7,467 nucleotides of DNA, taken from Defluviicoccus sp. Lineage in GTDB: Bacteria; Pseudomonadota; Alphaproteobacteria; MPNO01. A program made the translations under genes and the position numbers. Of this stretch, positions 1-5,016 are shown one piece after another. Below the pieces are notes generated by a model. That model saw only the letters and a list, made by a program, of their open reading frames with translations, did no database searches and had not been told where the DNA came from. Position 1 is the stretch's first letter. Every line of letters begins with the position of its first letter. The stretch is from NCBI GenBank assembly GCA_028820945.1, contig JAPPHW010000320.1, positions 1 through 7,467 on the forward strand, written 5' to 3'.

Positions 1-623
1 ACACGGTCGGCGGTCTGGCATTCGACCCGAAAGGACGGCGGATCGCCGCCGCGCACTATGGGGGAATCAGCCTCTGGTGGGCGAAGGCCGGCACGCAGGA
101 GCCGAAACGACTTGGCTGGCCGGGCTCGCATCTTGGCCTGATTTGGAGCCCGGACGGGAAATACATCGTCACCGCGATGCAGGAGAACGAGCTGCATGGC
201 TGGCGTGTTTCCGACGGCGCCGATATGCAGATGTCCGGCTACCCGGCGAAGGTCAAGTCGATGAGCTGGCTGCCGAAGGGAAAATATCTGGCGACCGGCG
301 GCGCGGAGGCGGTGGTCTGTTGGCCGTTCCACGGCAAGGACGGCCCCATGGGCAAGGCGCCGCTCGATCTCGGGTGGGGCTTCGAGGGCGTGGTGACGGC
401 GGTGGCGGCCCACCCCCGGCATGAAGTGGTCGCCGCCGGATACGAGGACGGCGCCGCCATCCTCGTGCAGATCGACCGCACGCATCCGGTTCTGGTCAAG
501 CGGCCCGGCAAGGGCGCCGTGACCGCGCTCGCCTGGTCGTCGGACGGCCAGCATCTCGCGCTCGGCACCGAGAGCGGCTTTGTCGGCCGGATCGGCCTTG
601 CCGACTGGCAGGCTCCGTCGTGA
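1..623 (+). CDS. WD40 repeat beta-propeller protein, 5' end missing
   Basis: The reading frame is open from the window edge (first complete codon at 3), giving the last 206 residues of a longer protein. About five WD40-like blades are visible. Each carries an 'SPDGK/DPKGR-xx-(I/L)AxA' strand pair followed by a hydrophobic-Trp strand: [20 protein letters not shown], then [12 protein letters not shown], then [19 protein letters not shown], then [15 protein letters not shown], then [17 protein letters not shown]40 propellers are protein-interaction scaffolds with no catalytic activity of their own. A family of this type with the same closing blades is, from memory, common in alphaproteobacteria, but I cannot assign a partner or pathway. 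No signal peptide can be judged because the start is missing. The DUF1289 gene follows 34 bp downstream on the same strand and may be co-transcribed. Confidence 0.85.
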   Translation, partial: TVGGLAFDPKGRRIAAAHYGGISLWWAKAGTQEPKRLGWPGSHLGLIWSPDGKYIVTAMQENELHGWRVSDGADMQMSGYPAKVKSMSWLPKGKYLATGGAEAVVCWPFHGKDGPMGKAPLDLGWGFEGVVTAVAAHPRHEVVAAGYEDGAAILVQIDRTHPVLVKRPGKGAVTALAWSSDGQHLALGTESGFVGRIGLADWQAPS

Positions 624-657
624 GCGCGAACGGCGGATCCCCGATCGAGGCGTCTCC

Positions 658-867
658 ATGAAACGCGGGGCGAAACGCGCGCAATCCCCATGCATCGACA
701 TCTGCCGTCCCGACCCGAAGACGGGGTGGTGCCTGGGCTGCGGCAGGACCGCCGCCGAGATCGAAGAATGGCGCAAGCTGACACCGTTCCGCCGAAGCAG
801 GCTCGAGCGGGACCTCGCGCGGCGAATGGCAAGGCTCGGACAGCGCAAGCCATCGGAAAACGAATGA
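658..867 (+). CDS. DUF1289 domain-containing small cysteine-rich protein
   Basis: This is a 69-aa protein with the DUF1289 signature: SPCIDIC at residues 10-16, then [13 protein letters not shown] at 19-31, then EIEEW and a basic helix rich in Arg. The four cysteines (C12, C16, C25, C28) are arranged like a metal-binding knuckle, so zinc or iron-sulfur binding is likely, although the family has no established function. I chose ATG 658 because GAGG at 647-650 sits 7 bases upstream. The frame is open further back, but that would overlap the WD40 gene. The length is typical for the family. The basic tail ([20 protein letters not shown]) is normal for these proteins. It probably shares a transcript with the WD40 gene. 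Confidence 0.85.
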   Translation: MKRGAKRAQSPCIDICRPDPKTGWCLGCGRTAAEIEEWRKLTPFRRSRLERDLARRMARLGQRKPSENE

Positions 868-1117
868 AACGGTCGACGGTCGGGCCGAGCGCGCTGCACT
901 TCTGCGCCGCCTAATTCGTTACCCACCGGTAGTGAATTATCGCGTGTCCCGCCATCAGGGCGTCCCTGCCGCCCCTGCGCAACCTTCGCGGCAACTCTTT
1001 CCTGCAAGCCTCTGACGCGCCAGTCCGAACCGGCGCTTGCCGGTCCCCTCGGCCGGGCGCGCCGCGGCGCCGTCCTGTCCCCCGGGGACACGAAAAAATA
1101 GTACCGTTTCGGGACAA
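868..1117. other. Gene-free stretch between DUF1289 and the first parS pair
   Basis: About 250 bases with no convincing gene on either strand. It contains the 912-939 hairpin, a perfect 6-bp stem ACCGGC/GCCGGT with loop GCTT at 1029-1044, a GC-rich palindromic patch around 1052-1072, and the near-palindrome GTCCCCCGGGGAC at 1077-1089. The A-run at 1092-1097 becomes TTTTTT on the minus strand, 18-25 bases beyond the dinB-side hairpin, and may help end dinB transcription. Confidence 0.5.
912..939. terminator. Hairpin 44 bp past DUF1289, candidate terminator
   Basis: TAATTCGTTACC pairs with GGTAGTGAATTA across the loop CACC, giving a 12-bp stem with two G-U pairs in RNA. It is the first clear dyad downstream of the DUF1289 stop. 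No T-tract follows on the + strand, so a classical intrinsic terminator is not shown. It could be a weak terminator, an RNA 3'-end stabiliser or a protein site. Confidence 0.35.
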
Positions 1118-1133
1118 TGTTTCACGTGAAACA
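1118..1133. other. parS: parS centromere site 1
   Basis: Perfect 16-bp palindrome TGTTTCACGTGAAACA, identical to the well-known ParB-binding consensus of bacterial chromosomes. ParB dimers load here, clamp the DNA in a CTP-dependent manner and slide to neighbouring DNA, forming the complex moved by ParA. It is the outer member of array A, farther from dinB. No parA or parB gene is in the window, so the cognate ParB must be encoded elsewhere. Confidence 0.92.
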
Positions 1134-1134
1134 T

Positions 1135-1153
1135 AGGTCAACAAGGCTGACCT
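1135..1153. repeat. Dyad between parS sites 1 and 2
   Basis: AGGTCA at 1135-1140 and TGACCT at 1148-1153 are perfect reverse complements across the 7-base loop ACAAGGC. The dyad sits exactly midway between the two parS palindromes, so the whole 1116-1172 segment is one inverted repeat with a single mismatch in its arms (T1134/T1154). It could be a second protein's site or simply part of a long stem. Confidence 0.7.
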
Positions 1154-1154
1154 T

Positions 1155-1170
1155 TGTTTCACGTGAAACA
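1155..1170. other. parS: parS centromere site 2
   Basis: A second perfect TGTTTCACGTGAAACA, starting 37 bp after site 1 (about 3.5 helical turns) and ending 7 bp short of the dinB stop codon. Together with site 1 it forms parS array A. Confidence 0.92.
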
Positions 1171-1177
1171 TTAGCCG

Positions 1178-2428
1178 TTACCCGAGCCCACGCCCGCGGC
1201 CGATGGAGGCCTCGCCGAACCGCTCGCGGATCGAGTCGATGGCGCGCTCCATGTCGCGGCGCCGGAGCGAGCGGGGGTCGGCGAGGTCGGGCGGGTCGGC
1301 CTCCTCCGCCGGGACGTAGCGCGACGCGCCGATGCCGATCAGCCGCCACGGCGTGCCGTCGGCCTCCTTCGCGGCCAGCCGGGCGCCGGCGCGCCAGATC
1401 GTCTCGGCGGATTGCGTCGGGTGGGGGAGGGTGACGCTCCTGGTCAGGACGCGGAAGTCGGCGCGCTTGAGCTTGAGCGCGATCGTGCGCGCGCCGATCC
1501 CCTCCGCCTTGAGCCGGCGCGAGACCTTCTCGGCGAGCGGCCAGAGGCGGGCCTCGAGATCGTCGAGTCGGGTGAGGTCGTGGGCGAAGGTGGTCTCGGC
1601 CGACAGGCTCTTGCGCCCGGCGCCGGCCGCCACGGGGCGCGGGTCGTGGCCGCGCGCGAGCCGCCCGAGGCGCCGCCCCATCGCGCCGTAGCGCCGCGCC
1701 AGCGTCTCCTCCGCCATCCCCTGGAGGTCGCCCACGGTCGCGATTCCGTCGGCCGCCAGCCGGTCGCGCATCGCCTCGCCCACCCCCTGGATCGCGGTGA
1801 CCGGCCGGTCCGCGAGGAAGCGCCGCGCGTCGCCCCTGCCGATGACGAAGAAGCCGCGCGGCTTGTCCATGCCGGACGCGATCTTGGCGAGGAACCGGTT
1901 GTAGCTCAGCCCGATCGAGACGGTGATGCCGATCTCCGCCTCGATCCGCCGCGCGAGGCGGGCGAGCGTCGCCGCCGGGACCGCGCCGTGGAGCCGCTCG
2001 GTGCCGGAGAGGTCGAGCGCCGCCTCGTCGATCGAGATCGGCTCGACGGCCGGGGTGACGTCGTTCAGCAGCGCCCGCACCTCGCGGCCGACGGCGGCGT
2101 ATTTCTTCATGTCGGGGCGGACGATCGCGGCGTCCGGGCAGGCCCGGAGCGCCTGGAACATCGGCATCGCCGAGCGGACGCCGAAGGCGCGCGCGGTGTA
2201 GCAGGCCGCCATCACCACGCCCCGCCGGCCGCCGCCGACCAGCACCGCCCGGTCGCGCAGCGCCGGATCGTCGCGCTTCTCCACCGCGGCGTAGAAGGCG
2301 TCGCAGTCGACATGGGCGATCGCGAGGCGGGCGAGCTCCCGGTGCCGTACCACCCGGGCCGAGCCGCAGGCGCCGCACGCGGTTTCCCCGCCCGCCGGGG
2401 CGAAGCAGTCGCGGCAGAGCGCTTCCAT
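1178..2428 (-). CDS. dinB: DNA polymerase IV (Y-family translesion polymerase)
   Basis: This 416-aa Y-family DNA polymerase copies past damaged bases with low fidelity and no proofreading. The N-terminus has a Cys4 ribbon, C5-x2-C8 and C18-x2-C21, an extension common in alphaproteobacterial DinB and absent from the E. coli enzyme. The palm follows: HVDCDAFYAAVE at 39-50 (metal ligand D41, steric-gate position Y46), YTARAFGVRSAMP at 77-89, and SIDEAALDL at 132-140 with catalytic D134/E135. Next come GLSYNRFLAKIAS at 173-185, DKPRGFFV at 188-195, the helix-hairpin-helix GVGEAMRDRLAADG at 215-228 and the little-finger domain from about 270. The C-terminus ends GRGRGLG, without an obvious QLVLGL-like clamp motif. 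The gene diverges from pcaI across 82 bp and ends 7 bp from a parS site. The length suits alphaproteobacterial members, and all catalytic residues are present. Confidence 0.95.
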   Translation of the reverse strand: MEALCRDCFAPAGGETACGACGSARVVRHRELARLAIAHVDCDAFYAAVEKRDDPALRDRAVLVGGGRRGVVMAACYTARAFGVRSAMPMFQALRACPDAAIVRPDMKKYAAVGREVRALLNDVTPAVEPISIDEAALDLSGTERLHGAVPAATLARLARRIEAEIGITVSIGLSYNRFLAKIASGMDKPRGFFVIGRGDARRFLADRPVTAIQGVGEAMRDRLAADGIATVGDLQGMAEETLARRYGAMGRRLGRLARGHDPRPVAAGAGRKSLSAETTFAHDLTRLDDLEARLWPLAEKVSRRLKAEGIGARTIALKLKRADFRVLTRSVTLPHPTQSAETIWRAGARLAAKEADGTPWRLIGIGASRYVPAEEADPPDLADPRSLRRRDMERAIDSIRERFGEASIGRGRGLG

Positions 2429-2510
2429 GCGGGCACACTGGAACGCGCAGGGAAGGCGGTCAACCGTTCCGCATGTGGACGGGGTGCCGGCCGTTGCCTA
2501 GGATTCGACG
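2429..2510. promoter_or_regulatory. Divergent promoter region of dinB and pcaI-pcaJ-yqgE
   Basis: These 82 bp must hold the promoters of both units unless pcaI is read from further upstream. I see no clean -35/-10 pair on either strand. AGGA at 2500-2503, 7 bases before the pcaI ATG, is its ribosome binding site. A GGAACG-N19-CGTTCC inverted repeat (2440-2470) could be an operator. Confidence 0.45.
2441..2455 (-). promoter_or_regulatory. Weak LexA-box-like site upstream of dinB
   Basis: On the minus strand this reads CTTC-N7-GTTC, one base from the alphaproteobacterial LexA box GTTC-N7-GTTC, and lies 13-27 bp upstream of the dinB start. Damage induction of dinB is well known, which makes the position sensible, but a 7-of-8 match in GC-rich DNA is weak evidence. 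The same stretch contains GGAACG (2440-2445), which is mirrored by CGTTCC at 2465-2470 across 19 bases. Confidence 0.2.
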
Positions 2511-3221
2511 ATGATCGACAAGCGGGTCGCAAGCGTTGCCGAGGCGGTGGCCGACATTCCGGACGGCGCGACGGTGCTGATCGGCGGGTTCGGCGAGGCG
2601 GGCTCGCCCACCGAGCTGATCCACGCGCTGATCGACCGGGGCGCGAGCGGCCTCACCGTGGTGAACAACAACGCCGGCAACGGACATATCGGGCTCGCCG
2701 CGCTGCTCGAGCAGCGCCGGGTGGCGCGGATGATCTGCACCTACCCCCGGTCGTCCCACTCGGAGGCGTTCGAGGAGGTCTACCGCGCGGGCGAGGTCGC
2801 GCTCGAGGTGGTGCCGCAGGGCACTCTCGCCGAGCGGCTGCGCGCGGCCGGGGCCGGGCTCGGCGGGTTCTATACGCCGACCGCGGTCGGGACCCCGCTC
2901 GGCGAGGGCAAGGAGACGCGCGCCATCGACGGCCGCGACTACGTCCTCGAATACCCGCTCCACGCCGATTTCGCGCTGATCAAGGCGGAGCGCGCCGACC
3001 GCTGGGGCAACCTCACCTACCGCCTGGCGGCGCGCAATTTCGGGCCGCTGATGTGCATGGCGGCGGCGACCACCGTCGTCCAGGCGCGCGAGCTCGTCGG
3101 GCTCGGCGAGATCGACCCCGAGACGGTCGTGACCCCCGGCATCTTCGTCGACCGGGTGGTCGCGGTGCCCGAGCCGATGAGCGAGCGCGAGGCCATACTG
3201 AGGGGAGACCGCTACCCGTGA
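2511..3221 (+). CDS. pcaI: 3-oxoacid (probably 3-oxoadipate) CoA-transferase subunit A
   Basis: This 236-aa alpha subunit belongs to a heteromeric class I CoA-transferase. With the next gene product it would move CoA from succinyl-CoA to a 3-oxoacid, most likely 3-oxoadipate in the beta-ketoadipate pathway of aromatic catabolism, in the cytoplasm. The CoA-transferase signature is visible: DGATVLIGGFGEAGSP at 18-33. So are GTLAERLRAAGAGLGGFYTP at 104-123, GKETRAIDGRDYVLEYPLHA at 133-152 and DRWGNLTYRLAARNFGP at 163-179. Overall it resembles PcaI more than the acetoacetate enzymes AtoD/ScoA, but substrate cannot be proved from sequence and no other pca gene is in the window. ATG 2511 is supported by AGGA at 2500-2503. 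The stop overlaps the subunit B start by 4 bases. Confidence 0.9.
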   Translation: MIDKRVASVAEAVADIPDGATVLIGGFGEAGSPTELIHALIDRGASGLTVVNNNAGNGHIGLAALLEQRRVARMICTYPRSSHSEAFEEVYRAGEVALEVVPQGTLAERLRAAGAGLGGFYTPTAVGTPLGEGKETRAIDGRDYVLEYPLHADFALIKAERADRWGNLTYRLAARNFGPLMCMAAATTVVQARELVGLGEIDPETVVTPGIFVDRVVAVPEPMSEREAILRGDRYP

Positions 3222-3892
3222 CACAGGGGCTCAGCCGCAATCAGGTCGCCTGGCGCATCGCCCAGGACATCCCCGATGGCGCCATCGTCAATCTCGGCAT
3301 CGGCCAGCCGGTGCTGGTCGCCAATTTCCTGCCGGCCGGCCGCGAGATCGTGTTCCACAGCGAGAACGGCATCCTCGGCATGGGACCCGAGCCGCCCGAG
3401 GACGCCCAGGACGAGGACCTGATCAACGCCGGCAAGCAGCCGATAACCCTGCTGCCCGGCGCGTCGATCTGCCATCACGCGGACTCGTTCGCGATGATCC
3501 GCGGCCGGCATCTCGACCTCTGCGTCCTCGGCGCGTTCCAGGTGGCGGCGAACGGCGACCTCGCCAACTGGTCGACCGGCGCGCCCGGCGCGATCCCCGG
3601 CGTCGGCGGGGCGATGGACCTCGCGGTGGGCGCGAAGGCGGTCTACGCGATGACCGACCACTGCACCCGGCGCGGCGAGCCCAAGATCGTCGAGCGCGCG
3701 ACCTACCCGCTGACCGGGCGCGGCGCGGTGAACCGGATCTACACCGACCTCGCGGTGATCGACGTGACCCCGGCGGGGCTCGCGGTGCGCGAGATGGTGG
3801 AGGGCCTCGACTTCGCGGAGCTCCAGGAACGCACCGGGGCGCCGATCGCGCCCGCCGATGCCCTGCGCGCCCTCGAGGCGCCGCCGCTGTGA
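3218..3892 (+). CDS. pcaJ: 3-oxoacid (probably 3-oxoadipate) CoA-transferase subunit B
   Basis: This 224-aa beta subunit carries the catalytic glutamate of class I CoA-transferases in SENGILGMGP (E49), which forms the glutamyl-CoA thioester intermediate. Other family blocks are DGAIVNLGIGQP at 20-31, the NAGKQPITLLPGAS region, and a C-terminal half containing GVGGAMDLAVGAK and a VIDVTPAGL strand. The frame is open far upstream across the antisense of dinB, so the start must be chosen. GTG 3218 forms a GTGA overlap with the pcaI stop, has the Shine-Dalgarno-like AGGGGAG at 3201-3207, and gives the family's normal length. The two subunits should form an alpha2beta2 complex. The stop again overlaps the following start by GTGA, so all three genes are translationally coupled. 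Confidence 0.92.
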   Translation: MTQGLSRNQVAWRIAQDIPDGAIVNLGIGQPVLVANFLPAGREIVFHSENGILGMGPEPPEDAQDEDLINAGKQPITLLPGASICHHADSFAMIRGRHLDLCVLGAFQVAANGDLANWSTGAPGAIPGVGGAMDLAVGAKAVYAMTDHCTRRGEPKIVERATYPLTGRGAVNRIYTDLAVIDVTPAGLAVREMVEGLDFAELQERTGAPIAPADALRALEAPPL

Positions 3893-4506
3893 CGGGACGC
3901 CTCCGCCGCGCGATTATCCTGATCGTCGCGGTCATAAGCCTGTCCGCGTTCCAGAAGGCGGTCGCGCAGTCGAACCTGCTGCCCGACAGCCTGCAGGGAT
4001 GGTTCCTCGTCGCCGCGCCCGACATGCCGGACCCGCGCTTCGCCGGGACGGTGATCTACATGATCCGCCACGGGCCGGACGGGGCGATGGGCTTCGTGAT
4101 CAACCGCGTGCTGGCCGAGGACTGGGCCGGGAACATTCTCGATCCCGGCTCCGCCCCCGCCGAGCGCAGCGGCCGCAAGATCGCCGTCCACTATGGCGGG
4201 CCGGTCGGGGCGACGGAGGGCTTCATCCTGCATTCGGACGACTTTTCCGGGGGAAATTCCGTCAAGGTCGCCGAAGGGGTCTGGCTGTCCGCGGATGCCG
4301 AAATCCTGCGCGAAATGGCGCGCGGCGAAGGCCCGGCGCGCGGCCTGTTCGTCCTCGGCTATTCCGGCTGGGCCCCGGGACAGCTCGAGTCCGAGCTCGC
4401 GCGCGACGACTGGGTCATCGCCCCCGGCGACACCGGTCTCCTGTTCGACCCCGACCTCGCCAACAAGTGGCGCCGCGCCTGGGACAACCGGGGGGTGAGG
4501 CTGTAG
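3889..4506 (+). CDS. yqgE: YqgE/AlgH family protein with apparent signal peptide
   Basis: This 205-aa protein belongs to the DUF179 family (YqgE/AlgH), whose biochemical role is not firmly known. The family domain starts near residue 35: LQGWFLVAAPDMPDP at 35-49, GTVIYMIRHGPDGAMGFVIN at 53-72, HYGGPV at 101-106, GFILHS at 111-116, LGYSGWAPGQLESEL at 156-170 and a final RW-type helix. In front are about 34 extra residues: a basic start (GRLRR), a hydrophobic core (residues 8-21) and AVA-Q at 24-27, which looks like a Sec signal peptide. Ordinary YqgE proteins start directly at the domain and are cytoplasmic. GTG 3889 overlaps the pcaJ stop (GTGA) and has no strong Shine-Dalgarno of its own, so translation is probably coupled. 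If a later start were used the leader would vanish, but no better start is visible. A parS site follows 17 bp after the stop. Confidence 0.88.
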   Translation: MTGRLRRAIILIVAVISLSAFQKAVAQSNLLPDSLQGWFLVAAPDMPDPRFAGTVIYMIRHGPDGAMGFVINRVLAEDWAGNILDPGSAPAERSGRKIAVHYGGPVGATEGFILHSDDFSGGNSVKVAEGVWLSADAEILREMARGEGPARGLFVLGYSGWAPGQLESELARDDWVIAPGDTGLLFDPDLANKWRRAWDNRGVRL

Positions 4507-4523
4507 GGCGGGACCTTCCCTAA

Positions 4524-4539
4524 TGTTTCACGTGAAACA
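4524..4539. other. parS: parS centromere site 3
   Basis: Perfect 16-bp TGTTTCACGTGAAACA, identical to sites 1, 2 and 4 and to the canonical ParB site. It starts 18 bases after the last base of the yqgE stop codon and is the inner member of array B. Confidence 0.92.
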
Positions 4540-4560
4540 TAAGTCAGCATTGTTGACCTT

Positions 4561-4576
4561 TGTTTCACGTGAAACA
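4561..4576. other. parS: parS centromere site 4
   Basis: Perfect TGTTTCACGTGAAACA, starting 37 bp after site 3, the same phasing as in array A. A further half-site CGTGAAAC follows at 4581-4588. Between sites 3 and 4 lies a weaker dyad, GTCA (4543-4546) and TGAC (4554-4557). Confidence 0.92.
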
Positions 4577-4838
4577 TTAACGTGAAACGGCATATTTCCT
4601 GTCCCCCGGGGACGGCACAGGCCGGAATCCGCGCCGCCGGGAACCGGCCCGGAACGGCGCGCGGCCGCGGAAACCGGCGCGCCGCCAACATCTTGCGAAC
4701 CGGACTTCACGGGACGGTTCCGCGCGGCGCGGAGTCAGCGTTGCATCAAGATTCAAGACATCGTGACGACGCGGGATGCAGGGCGGGATGTCCACGAACC
4801 CGCGTGGGCGGTATACACGTCGACCGATGGAGGCACCC

Positions 4839-4913
4839 ATGAAACGGACCGCCGTGCGTCTGCCCGACGCCACCTGCGACCGGCTGGACAACTATCCTGG
4901 CGGGGAGGGTTGA
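4839..4913 (+). pseudogene. Truncated ribbon-helix-helix antitoxin (RelB/StbD-like) start
   Basis: ATG 4839 has an excellent ribosome binding site (GGAGG 4829-4833, 5-base spacing) and begins MKRTAVRLPDATCDRLD, the usual N-terminal strand and first helix of RHH antitoxins that partner RelE-type toxins. After residue 17 the similarity stops, and the frame ends at a TGA after 24 codons, where an intact antitoxin would have roughly 70-90 residues. The toxin N-terminal remnant starts almost at once in another frame (from about 4906). The simplest reading is a deletion that removed most of the antitoxin and the toxin start. The call rests on pattern recognition of a short piece. Confidence 0.5.
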
Positions 4914-5016
4914 GGTCGCGGAGCGCGCGGCGAAGCAGATCGGCAGGCTGGATCCTCCGCACGCGGCGCGGATCCGGCGCCGGCTGGCGCGACTGCGAAG
5001 GGAGTTGAGGCCATGA
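4897..5016 (+). pseudogene. RelE-type toxin, N-terminal fragment
   Basis: Frame 1 reads RVEVAERAAKQIGRLDPP from 4906, then HAARIRRRL. This is the typical first strand and helices of RelE/ParE toxins, which cleave mRNA on the ribosome or poison gyrase. There is no start codon with a ribosome binding site in this frame. After RRRL the family pattern is lost, and the frame ends in RELRP and a TGA that overlaps the next gene's ATG (ATGA, 5013-5016). The missing C-terminal part of such a toxin is found about 400 bp downstream. Alternatively, the last residues (ARLRRELRP) could be the tail of a different, Gp49/HigB-like toxin fused here, since such toxins precede XRE antitoxins like the next gene. 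Confidence 0.55.

Larger units (their letters stand above)
1116..1172 (-). terminator. Long parS-pair hairpin after dinB, candidate terminator
   Basis: Because the two parS sites are identical palindromes flanking a dyad, they can pair with each other. AA plus 16 bp plus 6 bp on one arm pairs with the other arm, with one T/T mismatch and a 7-base loop. In dinB mRNA this stem would begin 5 bases after the stop codon. A T-run (minus strand of 1097-1092) lies about 18-24 bases further on rather than directly adjacent, so intrinsic termination is plausible but not standard. Confidence 0.4.
1074..1174 (-). repeat. parS module, copy A (inverted relative to copy B)
   Basis: Read on the minus strand, this segment is CTAA, then parS, a 21-bp spacer, parS, TT, and then a tail containing GAAACGG, TATTT and the GTCCCC/GGGGAC near-palindrome. 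The same order occurs on the plus strand at 4520-4613. The 57-bp core (CTAA plus both parS sites and the spacer) matches in 53 positions. The tail also aligns, with small gaps. This is therefore an inverted duplication of a ~95-100 bp module rather than two independently evolved parS pairs. Confidence 0.9.
4521..4579 (+). terminator. Long parS-pair hairpin after yqgE, candidate terminator
   Basis: The two parS palindromes pair with each other, extended outward by TAA/TTA and inward through A-T and GTCA/TGAC pairs with two mismatches, around the loop GCATTGT. In mRNA the stem would start 15 bases past the yqgE stop. No T-tract follows, so termination efficiency is uncertain. Confidence 0.4.
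4520..4613 (+). repeat. parS module, copy B (inverted relative to copy A)
   Basis: The order on + is CTAA, parS, 21-bp spacer, parS, TTAA, a CGTGAAAC half-site (4581-4588), TATTT and CCTGTCCCCCGGGGAC (4598-4613). This is the same order as copy A read on the minus strand. The spacer matches copy A in 17 of 21 positions. The modules face outward, with their GTCCCC near-palindromes on the outer edges of the 3.5-kb block they enclose. Confidence 0.9.

Noticed and set aside
1118..1170. CRISPR-like repeat-spacer array from repeated 16-mers
   Set aside because: Only two copies per locus, palindromic and identical to the ParB site, with a spacer conserved between loci. No cas genes are present.
1117..1434. 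ORF starting MFHVKH on + (and minus-strand ORFs beginning MFHVKQ at 911-1171 and internally at 4359-4691)
   Set aside because: MFHVKH/Q and VSRET are simply parS read as codons (ATGTTTCACGTGAAACA). The rest of each ORF is antisense to dinB or low-complexity sequence.
1122..2438. 438-codon minus-strand ORF overlapping dinB
   Set aside because: Arg/Gly/Pro-rich shadow frame. The 416-aa frame at 1178-2428 carries all Y-family motifs.
1412..3217. Long open frame in front of pcaJ, allowing an 826-residue protein
   Set aside because: The upstream part is antisense of dinB and out-of-frame pcaI in GC-rich DNA. Only the part from GTG 3218 has family similarity and normal length.
2460..3224. 254-codon minus-strand ORF opposite pcaI
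   Set aside because: Antisense shadow rich in Arg/His/Asp with no domain, while the + frame is a clear CoA-transferase subunit.
1074..4613. Composite transposon bounded by inverted repeats
   Set aside because: The inverted modules resemble IS ends only in arrangement. There is no transposase, no target-site duplication that I can see, and the repeats are explained by parS sites.
4582..4842. 86-codon + ORF after array B starting MKRHIS
   Set aside because: No ribosome binding site or domain. It is composed of GC-rich repeat-like sequence and runs into the antitoxin remnant start.
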